Shown here: positions 1 through 11,055 of the stretch, in pieces
How positions within the stretch are numbered: the stretch's first letter is position 1
How the letters are laid out: each line of letters starts with the position of its first letter
Source of the DNA: Liolophura sinensis
Taxonomy: Eukaryota > Mollusca > Polyplacophora > Chitonida > Chitonidae
Assembly (NCBI RefSeq): GCF_032854445.1
Contig: NC_088304.1
Coordinates: 6,895,704-6,959,703 of the forward strand
DNA: 64,000 nt
Reading direction: 5' to 3'
Program-made: the position numbers and the translations under genes
Notes under the pieces: generated by a model
Database searches by the model: none
What the model was told of the DNA's origin: nothing
The model's input: the letters and a program-made list of their open reading frames with translations, nothing else

Positions 1-59
1 CGCTGCCCGCATCAATTAGATTTGTGTACATTTGTGCCGTTAGATATTTGATGACTGAC

Positions 60-132
60 TGAGACCTTTGGTTGGAATGAATGAATGTTTGACTGATTGA
101 GGCCCTTGGCTCGAATGAATGAATGAATGAAT
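60..132. repeat. GAAT-rich simple repeat beside a SINE tail
   Basis: Two runs of GAATGAATGAAT, separated by a short diverged duplicate containing GACTGATTGAGGC, lead directly into the tail domain of the SINE at 133-460. Read on the minus strand this is an ATTC-type 3' tail, as expected for a SINE transcribed leftwards. Confidence 0.7.
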
Positions 133-460
133 GTTTGGAGTTTAACGTCGTACTTAGCAATTTTTCAGTCATATGACGACGAGGAATCATTAGGTGCTTG
201 TACAGGTCGAGTCCATGCCGCCAAAGTGCTGCCGCCACTGAAGTATCATGTCGAAGACACCACTCATGACACCCCATCCAGTCACATTATACTGATACCG
301 GGCCAGCCAGTCCTGTCTCATTTCTCTAACCCCCCAGTGCTGAGGGCCAAGCGAGGCACCAACAAGTACCATTTTTTAATGTCTTTGGTATCGTTAGACC
401 CGGACTTGATCTCCCGACTTCGAGGCGGATACTCTAACCATTATGCCACCGAAGCAGTCT
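133..460 (-). mobile_element. tRNA-derived SINE, family 2 (complete-looking copy)
   Basis: On the minus strand the element starts near 460 with a tRNA-like head: GGTGGCATAATGGTTAGAG resembles a pol III A box and GGGAGATCAAGTCCGGG resembles a B box. The body runs left to a tail domain at about 133-185 (GTTTAACGTCGTACTTAGCA, then TATGACGACGAGG), which also occurs in other SINE families of this window. A (GAAT)n run follows. An open frame of 129 codons across it on the + strand is fortuitous. Family names here are my own; the tRNA of origin was not determined. Confidence 0.72.
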
Positions 461-574
461 GGTGCAGAGTAACTGCTCGCACATACCTGATTACATTCAA
501 TACCTCCCAACTTTAAATAGTTCACCTGACAGTGTTTACAAATTGCTTACACCTTTTTTTATTCCCACAAACTT

Positions 575-640
575 AACAGAGAAACGGGACTCTCTAACCG
601 TTAGGCCACCGAAACACTCTTCCTGGTTCGAATCTGAAAA
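575..640 (-). mobile_element. SINE family 2 head fragment
   Basis: The segment CTCTAACCGTTAGGCCACCG repeats the right end of the family-2 SINE (compare 441-452 and 3,103-3,121), but no body or tail follows. It looks like a truncated relic of the tRNA-like head. Confidence 0.45.
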
Positions 641-829
641 CCGTATCAGCCAAAGAACCTCAACTAGATAGGGGATCGTCCCCCGACCGCTGGTGTAGTA
701 ATGAAGTGTAATAATTTTATGCAGAAAATAGGAAAAATTTATAATAAAAGTAATAAAGTGCAATTTATGAGAAAATTTGAAGTGTTGTGAATCATACTTT
801 TTGTTTTTCCGGAAGACAGAAGTATTTTA

Positions 830-945
830 TTTAGTTATTTAGTTATTTATTCATTTATTTATTTATTTATTAATTTATTTGATTAGTGTGTTATGCCGTA
901 CTCAAGAATACTTCACTTATACAACAGCGGCCAAGGGTGAGTTGG
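830..945 (-). mobile_element. SINE family 1 remnant, internally deleted
   Basis: A TTTA-rich stretch (838-880) leads into the family-1 tail domain (TTATGCCGTACTCAAGAATA, then TTCACTTATACAACAGCGGCC). The sequence then jumps to GAGTTGGACTT, a motif that in the full copy at 23,628-23,877 lies about 100 bases further on. The middle of the element has been lost. Confidence 0.65.
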
Positions 946-1060
946 ACTTAAAAGAAAAGAATGGTCGGATGTAGATTGCGCCAGTTTAAGGGTTTTATTC
1001 TGGGGGAATTCCCATCACAATAAATATTCCTAAACTGTTAACAATCCAGATTAGATGCTA

Positions 1061-1134
1061 GGAGACCTGTAATTTGTTACTATTAAGGGGACCTGTAATT
1101 TGTTACTATTAAGGGGACCTGTAATTTGTTACTA
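1061..1134. repeat. 26-bp tandem repeat, three copies
   Basis: Three consecutive units around GACCTGTAATTTGTTACTAT with period 26. They are nearly identical apart from the outer edges, so expansion is recent or homogenised. No coding or regulatory role is visible. Confidence 0.85.
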
Positions 1135-1144
1135 TCTAATTATT

Positions 1145-1290
1145 TACATGGCCAGTTAGAATAAAACCTTAAGTAAGGTAAACTACGGAGGCTTTGTTTC
1201 ATCGGTTACGTGTGACCATTTGGCGACTATCACACTGTCATCGTTGCTCTGGTTTTGCTTTCTGTGCTGTAGTGTTTTACATTAGCCCAT
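1145..1290 (+). repeat. Dispersed repeat D, copy 1 (carries the 48-bp minisatellite seed)
   Basis: This block contains GAATAAAACC, then GGTTACGTGTGACCATTTGG, then CACACTGTCATCGTTGCTCTGG and a T-rich TTTGCTTTCTGTGCTGT stretch. Related blocks occur at 2,165-2,310 and 12,760-12,910. The right-hand part corresponds to the unit tandemly amplified at 31,885-32,455. The element type is unknown; no tRNA-like boxes or terminal repeats were recognised. Confidence 0.6.
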
Positions 1291-2164
1291 GTATTAAAAG
1301 CCGCAGTGGGCCTATGATTATTGACGACTACTTTGTAGCTGATCCAGTTTACTGGCTACACGTGTTACGTAACAACTTTAACCGCATACCGGGGAAGCCG
1401 TAACAGTCGCAGTTTATGACTTAAAAGTTGCTTGATAAGTACATTTCATCATTTCACGAATAAATTTTAAGTCGTAAATCTTAATCGCAAGTCCTAAGTC
1501 GTAAGTTTTACCAGTCGGTACACAATAAGGAATAGGAAGCATTGTTCTGTGAAAGGGTCGTGTGTCGTAAGATTTAACTTAGGATCAGAGTTGCGACATA
1601 CGACTCTTAGTGGAATGGGAGCCAGAGTCCGTATTTATGAAACCTTTTAAGACTTAAGTCAAATATTCAAACACAGCTATAGTTAAAATGTTTTGCTCTA
1701 GAAAGTTTAAAACTTGTACACTGATTCTTTACCGCAGAGCAATGTACAAACCACAATTTTATCTTTTTCCTGTCCTGAGTTTGGATTTAAAGGACTTACC
1801 ATTAATGACTTAAACCCCAAGTAGCTTGATAAATACGGGTCCAGAGCGACAGAAAACGATTCGCTATCTTGTTACATCGGAACACTTTAGCAGCAGAACG
1901 TGGCTAAAGCCAACATCGCAGATAATACAGATGAAAACAATGATGTTACTGAAAAATTTTTTAGGAATGAAATCCACAAACTCGCTCAACGGCCTGGTTG
2001 GCAAGCACTAGATACACATGCGAAAATGGAGCGATATAACAAATACATACATACACGTGATATATAACGACAAGCGATCATTAGTTTAATTTCCACATTT
2101 TAGACAGACCAGCTTGAAGTACGTGTCATGGTGCTTACTGCTCAATTCATAGTTCTAAGAGGTG
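1291..2164. other. No recognisable feature
   Basis: Non-coding, AT-leaning sequence. Short open frames (for example 1,826-2,011) lack any protein-family motif, splice context or codon bias that I can defend. Confidence 0.5.
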
Positions 2165-2310
2165 TCTAATTGGCTGCATTTGTCTCATTTGCATGAACAT
2201 TTAGAATAAAACACTGACTGAGGTCAACTGATAGAGGCTACAATTCACCGGTTACATGTGACCGTTCGCCAGCTATCATGCTACGCTGTACTCTGTAATA
2301 TTCTGTGTAC
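2165..2310 (+). repeat. Dispersed repeat D, copy 2
   Basis: Shares with copies 1 and 3 the order GAATAAAAC, an AACTGATAGAGGCT-like block, CACCGGTTACATGTGACCGT and CGCCAGCTATCA. It diverges just where the minisatellite-like half should start (CATGCTACGCTGTACTCTGT). Confidence 0.55.
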
Positions 2311-2432
2311 TCATCCTCTTTATCCCGAACAGGTGAGCCAATAAATCTCCCCCAGTCTGGCCGTCAAATCATCTCTAGGTGTTCCAATCCAGCTCTCTCT
2401 CTCTTTTTTTCTCTCTGGTATATATCTGCTGT

Positions 2433-2492
2433 TGTGTATTGATTTATTTGGTTGGTGTTTACCGCCATACGTTCGAATTTTTCCCTTCTATT
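2433..2492 (-). mobile_element. SINE family 1 tail fragment
   Basis: TTGATTTATTTGGTTGGTGT followed by TTACCGCCATACG matches the tail and domain of family 1 (compare 16,141-16,190). Nothing of the body remains. A CT-rich run (about 2,392-2,418) lies just upstream. Confidence 0.5.
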
Positions 2493-2866
2493 TTCTGTAT
2501 TGTCCTGAGTGCAGAAACTCGGAGTGCATTTGTTGCACTAAATTTACCATGCTGATCTATTAATTGTTAGTTGTGCGAGCAGGTTTAAGTTTCAGGCTGT
2601 TCCCAGGAAAGCTGAGAAAAGTAAATACATTAATGGTTAATTAAAGAGTAAATGTATTTAAATGTATTTAAAAAGTAAATACTTTAATACATTAATTAAT
2701 CATGAATGTAACAATATAAACGACTGCAGTATGGAGAATAAAACAACGAAGACGATGTGAAAGTTGGCAAATGGCTACCGGTGGGATGCAGTCTTTATGC
2801 CATGCGAATTTATTATTTAGTTTTATCCTACTGTTTAGCAGGTGCCTAAATTGTAGCAACTCAAAG

Positions 2867-2881
2867 CCCCCCCCCCCCCCC
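2867..2881. repeat. Poly-C run
   Basis: About 15 consecutive C bases. Length in the assembly is likely to be unreliable. It creates an artificial glycine stretch in a short minus-strand open frame. Confidence 0.9.
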
Positions 2882-2924
2882 AAAATAGAAAAAATGCAGT
2901 GAAATGCAGTTTATTATACATATT

Positions 2925-3127
2925 TATGTATGTATGACACTAGACATGACACGTCACCTAGTCACATTTGACTGACACCGGGTCAACCAGTCCTCTTTCT
3001 TTGCCCTAACCTCTCAGTGTTGATCGCCAAGCGAAGCAGCAAAAAGGGCCATTTTATGGTCTTTGGTCTGATACCGGGTCTCCCGACTTCGAGGCGAACG
3101 ATCTAACCACTAGGCCACCGAAGTAGT
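2925..3127 (-). mobile_element. SINE family 2, tail-truncated copy
   Basis: On the minus strand the head reads CTTCGGTGGCCTAGTGGTTA, a good A-box match, followed by CGCCTCGAAGTCGGGAGACC. The body (GACACCGGGTCAACCAGTCC on the + strand) aligns with the copy at 133-460. The GTTTAACG tail domain is missing at the left edge. Confidence 0.7.
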
Positions 3128-4789
3128 CTCTTGTCAATTTATTGCTTAGTTTCATTCTAATGTTTTAAAGCTGCTTCAATTGTAGTAACTCAAACGCAAA
3201 AGAAAACTCCACGAAAAAATCCATTGATATCAACTGCGTCGCTGGTCTAGACTGACTGAAAAGTATCACGCTGTTTATCATTCGAATACACGTATATATG
3301 TGAGGAAAGTTGTTTATAATTGTGAGTGTAATAATTACCCAAAAGCTGCACCTTCAAACCAAAATTGTCATCTTTGTGGTCTACGTGCATCCATTAAAAA
3401 GCTGTTTAGAAAGTTGGTATAGGTCTGTGTACATATATAGAATGTCATTAATGTTGAATTAAAAAATGGATTGTTTAAATGGCATTTCTATTTGCATACC
3501 TTCCTTTATACTTCCATTAGATTTTGAAAATAGGCGTCCCCTGATAATTTAGGCTGAGTGAAAAAAATCTGATTAGGCCCTATTGAACGCGTTAACACAG
3601 CAAACTGCTGCATGTGAAATGCTGGTTTCAATTGTCATAACTAACTCGGTTGTTGAGGATTTGTTTGATCTCCAGATTTGTTCCCCAATGTTCACTCATA
3701 GCTATGGCGACGTGTTAACATCAGCGAAATGAGCAAAAATTTCTTCAAACCATTAACATCCGTCGATAATCGGCCGGCAATAACATTAACCAGTTTCGTG
3801 AACACGTCGACATATTTGCTTTGTAAGCTGTTTATTCACTGGTTCCATGCTAGTTGTCAGGGAGCTCTGAAATCCCTTCCTACCCTGTCTTTTTCTATAA
3901 TGTTTTTAAGAATACACGCACGTTCTTTGATGTTTTTTTTTCTTTGGCTGTGAGCATTATAACATCACAAGAGGTTTATTTTAACTATTTGTTTTATTAA
4001 AGCTTCGCTTCTTACAGTTTTTTCTTTTATAGAGCAAATAAGGAAGGAAAAGCCGACAGCATGTCTCTGAGATCACAGTCAGTTGTTCTACGAACAAATA
4101 GATTCGAGAGTTGTGAGGAACGCTATTTTACATGAACAATAAGGGTGGAGAAATGTTTAATTTTACAATTGTCTTCATTTCTTGTAGTTGTAATTTGTAT
4201 GTTTAATACTGAAAGGCTTTGTCGATTTGGACCTTGTGATGATTGACTAGGACGCAGTCTCTCGAAGCCCTCTTAACGTTACGAGCTCGCAACTACCATG
4301 ACGACGTAATGCCTTCAGTACTGGTTGCCGTGGTAGATAAGTGAACGTCAAGAGTACTTCGTGAAACCGGGCCCTGGGAATTCCATATTGGTTGACGGCT
4401 GGTGTGCGAATGTCTGTTTCAGATTCAATCTCACTGTTCACTTGGGTATTTTCAGGAGACTATTGAACAACATTGTTTAGGTGTTGTTCATAATAAAGCA
4501 AGATGCCCCCATATTATGTGACTGACTGCATTTGCTATATACAATTTGAATTTGTTTTGCGTATGCAAAATTGGCGTATTTAACAACGTATATTCAGCCA
4601 TTGCAAGGACTAAAACACGCTACAAAACAGTGTAGAGTATGATGTATAAGAGAAAACACGATTACATACTCGACGAATAGCACGTATCTAAGGCCGTATT
4701 TGGCCTCAAACGACAGTTTAGTGCTTGTCTTTGGAATCATCGAAAATTGTGCAAGGCTATAATATGTATTAAGTCAATTAATGATGGCT
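3128..4789. other. No recognisable gene; one short dispersed repeat
   Basis: AT-rich non-coding sequence. The only internal repeat I noticed is at 4,388-4,425 (TTGGTTGACGGCTGG, then GCGAATGTCTGTTT), which recurs at 7,851-7,887 and inverted at 9,617-9,655. Open frames of 64-74 codons here show no family motif. Confidence 0.45.
4388..4425 (+). repeat. Short dispersed repeat E, copy 1
   Basis: Core TTGACGGCTGGTGTGCGAAT then GTCTGTTTC. Two further copies lie at 7,851-7,887 (+) and 9,617-9,655 (-). About 35-40 bases are shared, too short to assign to an element class. Confidence 0.5.
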
Positions 4790-5955
4790 AAAACGTGCTT
4801 GATACAATGATGGAGAAGACGTGCTTGTTACAAGTATGGACAAAATGTGCTTGATGCAATGATGGACAAAACGTGCTTGATACAATGATGGAGAAGACGT
4901 GCTTGTTACAAGTATGGGCAAAATGTGCTTGATGCAATGATGGAGAAGACGTGCTTGGTAGAAGAATGAATAAAACATGCTTGATAAAAGGATGGACAAA
5001 ACATGCTTGATAGAAGAATGAATAAAACATGCTTGATAAAAGGATGGACAAAACGTGCTTCATACAGGGGTGAATAAAACGTGCTTGATACAATGATGGA
5101 CTCAAAGTGCTTGGTACAAGTATGAACAAAACGTGCTAGATACAATGATGGACTCAAAGTGCTTGGTACAAGTATGAACAAAACGTGCTAGATACAATGA
5201 TGGACTCAAAGTGCTTGGTACAAGTATGGAAAAAATGTGCGCGATGCAATGATGGAGAAGACGTGCTTGATACTAGGATGAATAAAACGTGCTTGATACA
5301 ATGATAGATTCAAAGTGCTTGATACAAGCATGGACTAAACGTGCTTCGTGGAGGGACGGATAAAACGTGCTTGATACACGGATGAATAAAACGTGCTTGA
5401 TACACGGATGAATAAAACGTGCTTGATACAAAGATTGATAAAACGTGCTTGATACAAGAATGGACTAAACGTGCTTCGTAGAGGGACGGATAAAACGTGC
5501 TTGTTACAATGATTGATAAAACGTGCTTGATTCAGTGATAGACAAAGCGTGCTTGATACACGGGTGAATAAAACCTGCTTGATACAATGATGGATAAAAC
5601 GCGCTTGATACAAGAATGGGACAAACGTGTTTTATAAAAAGATTTATAAAACGTGTTTGATACAAAGATCGATAAAACTTGCTTGATACACTGATGTATA
5701 AAACGTGCCCGATACAGTGATGGATAAAAGTGCTTAATACAATGTGCAGAATGCGTGATACAAGGATGGACAAAATGTGTTTGATACAATGATGGAGAAA
5801 TCGTGCTTGTTACACAAATGGAGAAAACGTGCTTCACACAATGATGGAATAAACGTGCTTGATTCAAGGAAAATATAAAAGGTGCTTGATACAAGGATGG
5901 ACAAAACGTGCTAGACACAATGATGGATAAACGTGCTTGATACAAACTCAAAGTG
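4790..5955 (-). repeat. 26-bp minisatellite, about 45 copies
   Basis: Tandem units close to AAAACGTGCTTGATACAATG plus ATGGAT (26 bases) run for about 1.17 kb with moderate divergence between units. Variants include GACGTGCTTGTTACAAGTAT and ACGTGCTTCGTAGAGGGACG, and local blocks of two or three units are themselves repeated. 26 is not a multiple of 3 and the minus strand has few stops in any frame, so overlapping open frames of 73-139 codons appear with a 26-residue period. These are products of the repeat, not genes. Confidence 0.92.
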
Positions 5956-6729
5956 TGCTAGTCATTTAATAAATGTAACACCAAGAAACGACTGTCACAG
6001 CTTCCATTTCTTGTCGCACCTGCACTGAGGATGTGGACGATTTCATATCAAAGATTGGTAATTAAAACATAAAATACTGATTTAATAATGTTCAAACGTT
6101 TGATACGAACTGCAGGCACATTTGGAGCACTGTACAGATGTATGCCATATCAACTGTGCCAACATGCAACACTATCCGTCACAAAACCTACCTCAAATGC
6201 AGCGCGAAAACGATAGCGTCACTCAACCATAAACACCGTTCTGCTACAACTGAAGGCTAACACTCCATTTGTGTCACAACTCTACGGTATTAACCCTTAT
6301 TCGAACAGTGGCGATGCCGCTGGCCATAAAGACGGAGGTGGGTCTGTTTGCACTTCCCGATAATTCTTCACAGTCAAAAGCCGGAAGCAAGCCAGGGAAA
6401 GGCCTAACACACTCCCCCGTTTGATAATCACTTGTCCATTTCTTCCCGAGGTTCAAATTTCTGGCAACTGCAGCACAGCCAGCGTAATTTTTAACGCAGG
6501 GAGCATGAAGACATGAGGAATGCTCATTGAAGATGCCTAGGCACTGATATGCGGAATATTAAGACTGTAATTCCTGCCGTGTTTCTACAGGAACGGGCTG
6601 TAGTATTTTCTACAAGAACGGGTTGTCATTGTAGTGAAAGGTTTCCTGTGTATCGTGATCCTCTTTTTCCACTGAAAGCTTTTGAATGTGACTCCTCAAC
6701 AAAAAGCCAACCTATGCCATTTTTTCCAA
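5956..6729. other. No recognisable feature
   Basis: Non-coding spacer between two tandem arrays. The start of one open frame (6,549-6,848) lies here and runs into the next repeat; it has no recognisable family motif. Confidence 0.45.
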
Positions 6730-6880
6730 CGGAAATGGCACGTACATGTACCAATGACAGTGACACGTACATAAACCAGCGGAAATGGCACATACCAACG
6801 GAAATGGCACGTACATGTACCAGCGATAGTGACACGTACATACACTAACGGAAATGGCACGTACCAAGGGTAATTGCAAG
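6730..6880. repeat. Composite tandem repeat around GGAAATGGCACGTACATGTA
   Basis: GGAAATGGCACGTACATGTA occurs at about 6,731 and 6,799 (period 68), with shorter GGAAATGGCAC copies at about 6,780 and 6,850. GTGACACGTACATA lies between them. The array is short and irregular and explains the open frames on both strands here. Confidence 0.75.
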
Positions 6881-8056
6881 TTAGGGCAGAAACAGAACAG
6901 TGTCTGGGGAGTGATAGTTTGTACATGTTCATAACCCGCAAAGCAAAGAAGTCATGGAATTTCGTCTAAAAGGCTCCTGGAAAGTTATAGAATTTATCAA
7001 GTATCGAAATACATAAACACTGAGTTAGTATTTAGTAATAATGTGAAAAGTAACATGGTGACTGTTTGCAAAGTTTGCAAATGAAATTTACGCAGAACCG
7101 AACATTCCAATTAGAGAATTCAGAAGTACACATATAGATGAAGAGTCTACATCGTACATTGTATATCCTACGTGTCATATCACTAATATATTGCGCACCG
7201 GTAGAGTTTTTATATTTTGTATAGAAGTCAATGTGCTTTCATGTATATGTATTAGGCGACTACTGATAAGAGGGACAGCTAGTCAGCCGTCAAATTCAAC
7301 ATTCACCACGTCAGTCAACTCTCGCGAGAATTGGATTAAAGATGCCGTACATCAGCCTGCCATGGACGAATTTTAGGCCAGGACGCTGGGGACATGCTAA
7401 AAGCCTTGACAGGGCGCTGTAAATTATGCCAACCAGCCAGCCTCTTAATGCCCCTCATCACTTCTGGCTAATCTAATATATGACCGTTATTATACTAGCA
7501 GAGGCTCCAAGACACCGAGGATAGAGCAGTTATGGCCACAGGTAATGGCCAAGTAACCAGGTATATAAGCCGTGCAAGTTGTGAGGCATCAGCAGTGTGT
7601 CTATGGACAGAGGTGTCGTGGGAAAACAAGAATTTAAGAAATCACCTTTACTAACTACGAATGACGCATCACACGTACACGATTTGAATACTGTTTGCAC
7701 TCATTTGCCTAAAACATACCATGCGCTTTTCCCACATCATTGAAAACTGATGACTTCTCTTTGAATGATTCCGTCCTAATTTCGTACTTTATATACTTTC
7801 TTAGTTCTTTGATGGTTTGTGTTAGACGTCGTATTAGGAATTACTCAATATTAACTGACGGCTGGTATATGAATGTCTGTTTTGAACCATAGATCCGTTA
7901 AGAATTGTCATGTAGCGAAACAAAACTCTCCGCCTACAATGATATACTACATATCTGTTAAGTATACACCGAGAAATTAAATCAGCTGTCGCATTTCTTT
8001 TTTCAGCCATGCCCTTCCTTTGATCACCGTTTCTCAATTACATTTTTCTTATTGCT
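6881..8056. other. No recognisable feature
   Basis: Non-coding sequence apart from dispersed repeat E at 7,851-7,887. No tRNA-like boxes, tandem repeats or family-like open frames were seen. Confidence 0.45.
7851..7887 (+). repeat. Short dispersed repeat E, copy 2
   Basis: CTGACGGCTGGTATATGAAT then GTCTGTTTTGA matches the core at 4,388-4,425. Confidence 0.5.
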
Positions 8057-8326
8057 GTGTCAAATGAACAATTCTGCTTCCTGCATGTCATTGCTAGTCT
8101 TATGTCCCGATCGTCACTAGGCCTACATTCCAGACACCCCTACCCCTTTTCTATCTCTCTCCTTCTTGAAAATTTAGTCTCCTCGTTCCCACCTAAACCC
8201 ACACTTCCGGTTGGTCCTGTCATCCCTGATCCTCTGTTGTACAAGGTCCGGAAGTTAGACTCTCCAAGACGCTCTGGCTGCCAGCAGGTGCCTCGTCCGC
8301 CTCCGGAGCCCACATCCACCTGGTGA
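8057..8326 (+). other. Unrecognised open frame, possible element relic
   Basis: An 89-codon open frame with a proline-, arginine- and serine-rich C-terminal half (motifs KVRKLDSPRRSG and VPRPPPEPTSTW). The composition is less random than in most open frames here and could be the tail of a decayed retroelement polyprotein or an exon fragment. No reverse transcriptase, integrase or other domain is present nearby, so no function is proposed. Confidence 0.12.
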
Positions 8327-8470
8327 CAATTATCACGGTGGCTGATGCCACGATTTGTTAAGGCGATTGCCCGGCGCTGTCAGATGTGTGAGCACCGTTA
8401 TCAGTCGATCGCAGATATACAAACGATCTCCTGCGTGCTGCGCAGAAGCAATAGATTTATCACTTTTTTA

Positions 8471-8512
8471 AGCTGCCCGGCTTCTTCCGGTGCCGGAAGA
8501 AGCCGGGCAGCT
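8471..8512. repeat. Perfect inverted repeat, 20-bp arms, 2-base loop
   Basis: Arm 1 is AGCTGCCCGGCTTCTTCCGG (8,471-8,490), the loop is TG, and arm 2 (8,493-8,512) is its exact reverse complement. It is much more GC-rich than its surroundings. It could form a cruciform or, if transcribed, a tight hairpin. An in vitro fold-back or assembly artefact is also possible. Confidence 0.9.
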
Positions 8513-8549
8513 ATCAGTCAGTCAGTTTGCATTTGATTCCGTAGTTGTT

Positions 8550-10867
8550 GTTTCTCTGTGAGCATTTGTCATAGCAGAAATCCTGATAACGTCGCTCTTA
8601 TTTCTCCTATCGAACTGCTACACGCTCTCACCGGTAGTGAGGAGAGGGGGGGGGGATTGGTGACAATAAACGGTTGATATTCACGGAATCCACCAAGATG
8701 GCGTGCAAGTGTCTACGTCACAAGCCACTAACATACCAAAGGACTATACCCTTGGCCATCATGCTTCCACGCTTAAGCTAACTATCATGGTGTAAATGAA
8801 GGTTTCTTAAGTATGACATCAAGCAACAGTTACAAATTAAATATAAATATACAAAGAAATATATTCTATTTGTCAAGCTGATGTTGTAAGCACTTAATGA
8901 ATTCTTTATTTAAAGTCCTTTCATTATCATGGGTACATGTGTTATAGCACTGTGGCCAAAAGTGCTTAGGCAGCCGTACAAAATTTGTCAGCCAGATTAG
9001 GCCAAGCATATCTTTGGCCTTGTCGCCATACAACTAACACAAAGCTCCCGTGTTATCTCCCTATTTCTTATCTTCACTCCCTCTCACCGCTAAACACAGA
9101 AATCGTTTATTATTTAACACCAATGCAACCGTTTAAATGGGAGAAAGACTTCGAAACTGTACATTCCTGGGTAATTATGACCTCGCACCTCGTACTTGCG
9201 TATCCACAGTTACTTGACTTTTCTCCACACCAGAAATTTCTCACATATGACCCAGAGGTTTTTACCTACACATAAAAGATGAAAGGCATGTGATCACTAA
9301 AGAACTTCATGTTAGACCACCTGAACGGAAACATGAAAACTGCCGACGACTTACCGTCACCAAGGCCCATATTGACAGCGCAAGAATCCTGATGATTTCC
9401 TATGCCAAACTATGACAGATGCAACGCCTCTTGTGTCAGAGCGCTGGCGATCATCAGATGTTTCCTCAAAGACCATCCTAAATCTGACCTTTAGACACAC
9501 ACACCAACATTACACTCAAGGTAGCTGAATCCAGAATCTTTGACTTTGACATCATAACCCCACAACCACGCTGAATTTAGAATTTTTTCGAAAATGAATC
9601 AGGATCTATGTATGCATCGAAACAGACAATCGTCTACCAGCCGTCAACCAAAATGGATGTTCCGAGTCAATAATCGCAAGGACAATTCCCAAATCGAAGG
9701 ACACTTTCTCTTTATGCTGACATGTGACGACATAACCCGTTCCATACTCCTCGCTGATTTTGTGCCTTCATGTAATTTAATTTCAAACTTTGATATGAGA
9801 CGTTAGAATCTTCTTACCAAGCACGCTGACTTAGGCTTTGATGGGATTTTCTGAGAACAAGTCAGAATACGAGCGTTCTCAGCATTTGTCAGCAAAGCGT
9901 TGGTAGAGATATACACTGAGACACAGTGCTGTAGTGGTTTTCTGTCATCCGGCAGAAAACTCCATCTTGAGAGCAACGACTTGGTGTTCAATGATACCAT
10001 CAGTTACCCACCTGCTTAGTGTAATCATGCCATCAATCATCCGTCTGGAATTTCTTCCCCAACAAACAACATTTACACATGAATGGAGAACATTTTTTAT
10101 TCTTTATTGTTACCGTTGAAAGTATGATCAGGTGACAGGTATAGCCTATAGTATGGATGGCGTCTCAGCGAAAGTCCCTAATCACGCATGGGTATTGTTT
10201 TCTCATCTTTGATCGAGTGCGTGTGATTTACTGTTAATCAACTGTATGTGGAGATCATACCACATATCTCGTGCCCCAAACCATTTTACAGTGAGCTCAT
10301 TTATCTTAAAGGCAAAGAGAGGTCTGATATTGTTGATAAACCAGCTCAGTGGAATTACGGGCTGCATATCAATGCACCAGTGCCTAATTAATGTACGTTT
10401 CTAATGATTCGTTGTGCCGTCGCCTACATGCAGTATGATGTGTGTAACTGACAATGCCCCGATGTGTGGCCAATTTCGTATTTATGTCACGACGGTCAGT
10501 TCTATGTGAGGGTATCTCTGTACCCTGCACTCTTCCTAAATACGCTGCGTGTATAGCTTACATTGTGGGAAGTCTGTTTTCTTTTGTATAATGAGGATAG
10601 ATTAATGAACACTTTCTGGCAACAGGCCATATATTAATTATAGTAAACTGCGCTGACCATCTCTGTAAATGAAAAGAGCATTTGTAGTTGGTTCATGTAA
10701 CCGTAAATTAGTCTAAAATAGTCATTCATGTTCTGTGATAACTCAGTTTAGATGAGACAGTACTAACGCTAAATTATTAGTCTCAGTTATCTTGATCTTG
10801 TCCTATACCCTTTTTTAATATGATACTCAATCATAGTTCCCATTGCTGTATCTTAATGCTACATTTA
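8550..10867. other. No recognisable gene
   Basis: Non-coding by eye apart from the inverted copy of dispersed repeat E at 9,617-9,655. Open frames of 60-96 codons (for example 8,985-9,275 and 9,594-9,806) have no recognisable motifs. A G-run occurs at about 8,646-8,655. Confidence 0.4.
9617..9655 (-). repeat. Short dispersed repeat E, copy 3 (inverted)
   Basis: The reverse complement reads TTGGTTGACGGCTGGTAGAC then GATTGTCTGTTTCGA, matching the copies at 4,388 and 7,851 in the opposite orientation. Confidence 0.5.
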
Positions 10868-11055
10868 TTTGACTAGAGTTTAACACCGTACTCGACAATT
10901 TTCAATAACCTGACGGCGGGAATGTTTTTGGGTGGAAAAAAATCTAAGTCAACGACTGACAATCGCTAAATACCTAACGAATTCATACGAACTTAAATCC
11001 TTAGTCTCTATAGCCAGAGCTGAATTTGAACCCACTGCCTTACTGGCCTAAAGCA
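10868..11055 (-). mobile_element. SINE family 3 copy (diverged)
   Basis: The left end carries the shared tail domain (GTTTAACACCGTACTCGACA, then CCTGACGGCGGG). The right end, on the minus strand, has GTGGGTTCAAATTCAGCTC, a B-box-like motif. The same layout occurs at 17,989-18,182 and in the sulfotransferase intron. Confidence 0.5.

Noticed and set aside
4778-5951. Overlapping minus-strand open frames up to 139 codons with a 26-residue period
   Set aside because: They are translations of the 26-bp minisatellite in all three frames. The 26-residue period is simply 3 x 26 bases, and no start context or family is visible.
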